6,786 nt of DNA from Actinomycetota bacterium (GTDB lineage: Bacteria; Desulfobacterota; Deferrimicrobia; Deferrimicrobiales; Deferrimicrobiaceae): NCBI GenBank assembly GCA_016844415.1, contig JAENIX010000050.1, positions 1 to 6,786 of the forward strand, read 5' to 3'. Shown one piece after another: positions 6,664-6,786 of the stretch; the stretch's first letter is position 1; the number at the start of each line of letters is the position of its first letter. A model generated the notes under the pieces. The model had not been told where the DNA came from and ran no database searches. It was given only the letters and a program-made list of their open reading frames with translations. Position numbers and translations under genes: made by a program.

Positions 6664-6786
6664 TACGACGTTAAGGACTTGAAACTTGCGGTCGCGGGGC
6701 GCTACCGCCCAGAAATACCCCACGGTGCGCCATGAGCGGAGTTAACCTCCGAGGAAGGCGTAACCGCTCCCTTGTTCACAGAACGA
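6664..6786 (+). repeat. 124-bp tandem direct repeat, unit 2 (cut by window end)
   Basis: This is the second copy of the unit at 6540-6663, with 123 of 124 bases present. The only change is T for G at 6687, synonymous (CTT for CTG) if the ahcY-like frame is read. The last 99 bases of the window (6688-6786) are an exact copy of 6564-6662. No start codon lies in the ahcY-like frame ahead of this copy: the upstream in-frame codons run back to TAA at 6637 without ATG or GTG. This copy therefore does not restore the gene. More copies may follow outside the window. Confidence 0.93.

Noticed and set aside
6608..6682. Small arginine-rich ORF starting MSGVNLRGRRNRS, overlapping the ahcY-like stop by ATGA
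   Set aside because: It has 24 codons, no convincing ribosome binding site, and its frame runs across the repeat boundary; most likely chance.
6540..6786. CRISPR array or diversity-generating template/variable repeat pair
   Set aside because: The units abut with no spacers, so it is not CRISPR. The copies differ by a single G/T, not at many adenines, and no reverse transcriptase is present, so it is not a DGR.

Overview
The window is about 63-65% GC by eye and almost entirely coding on the + strand. It reads as a chromosomal fragment of a deltaproteobacterium-type organism (Desulfobacterota/Desulfuromonadota-like). The basis is gene order plus protein style: rapZ next to split mannose-family PTS genes, followed by HPr and Enzyme I. 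I could not run a taxonomic search, so this placement is an inference.

Positions 1-5288 hold a tightly packed PTS operon. It contains the 3' part of rapZ (its first ~9 codons lie upstream), separate mannose-family EIIA and EIIB genes, the membrane components EIIC and EIID, HPr (ptsH) and Enzyme I (ptsI). Spacings are 4 bp overlap (rapZ/EIIA), then 2 bp three times, 31 bp before ptsH and 30 bp before the preferred ptsI start. All phosphorelay residues are visible: EI His190, HPr His21, EIIA His9 and EIIB His14. The chain PEP -> EI -> HPr -> EIIA -> EIIB -> sugar bound by EIIC/EIID therefore looks complete. HPr also keeps the regulatory Ser (Ser52), which fits an HPr kinase gene expected just upstream of rapZ but outside the window. 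A terminator-like hairpin overlaps the last codons of ptsI.

Positions 5339-6493 encode a full-length S-adenosylmethionine synthetase (metK). After 28 bp and a good ribosome binding site comes an open reading frame that begins like S-adenosylhomocysteine hydrolase (ahcY), the usual SAM-cycle partner. The AhcY-like sequence stops after about 19 codons and the frame ends at codon 29.

The last ~250 bases are the only unusual part. They hold a 124-bp direct tandem repeat (6540-6663 and 6664-6786). It combines the ahcY-like start with about 75-80 bp of unrecognised sequence able to form several hairpins. The copies differ at one visible base. The final 99 bases of the window exactly repeat 6564-6662, which is what a short-read assembler stopped by a longer tandem array would leave. 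The repeat may be a real structured element inserted at the start of ahcY, or an assembly or amplification artefact; the sequence alone does not decide. The rest of the window is ordinary metabolism and regulation with no sign of a defence or mobile system.
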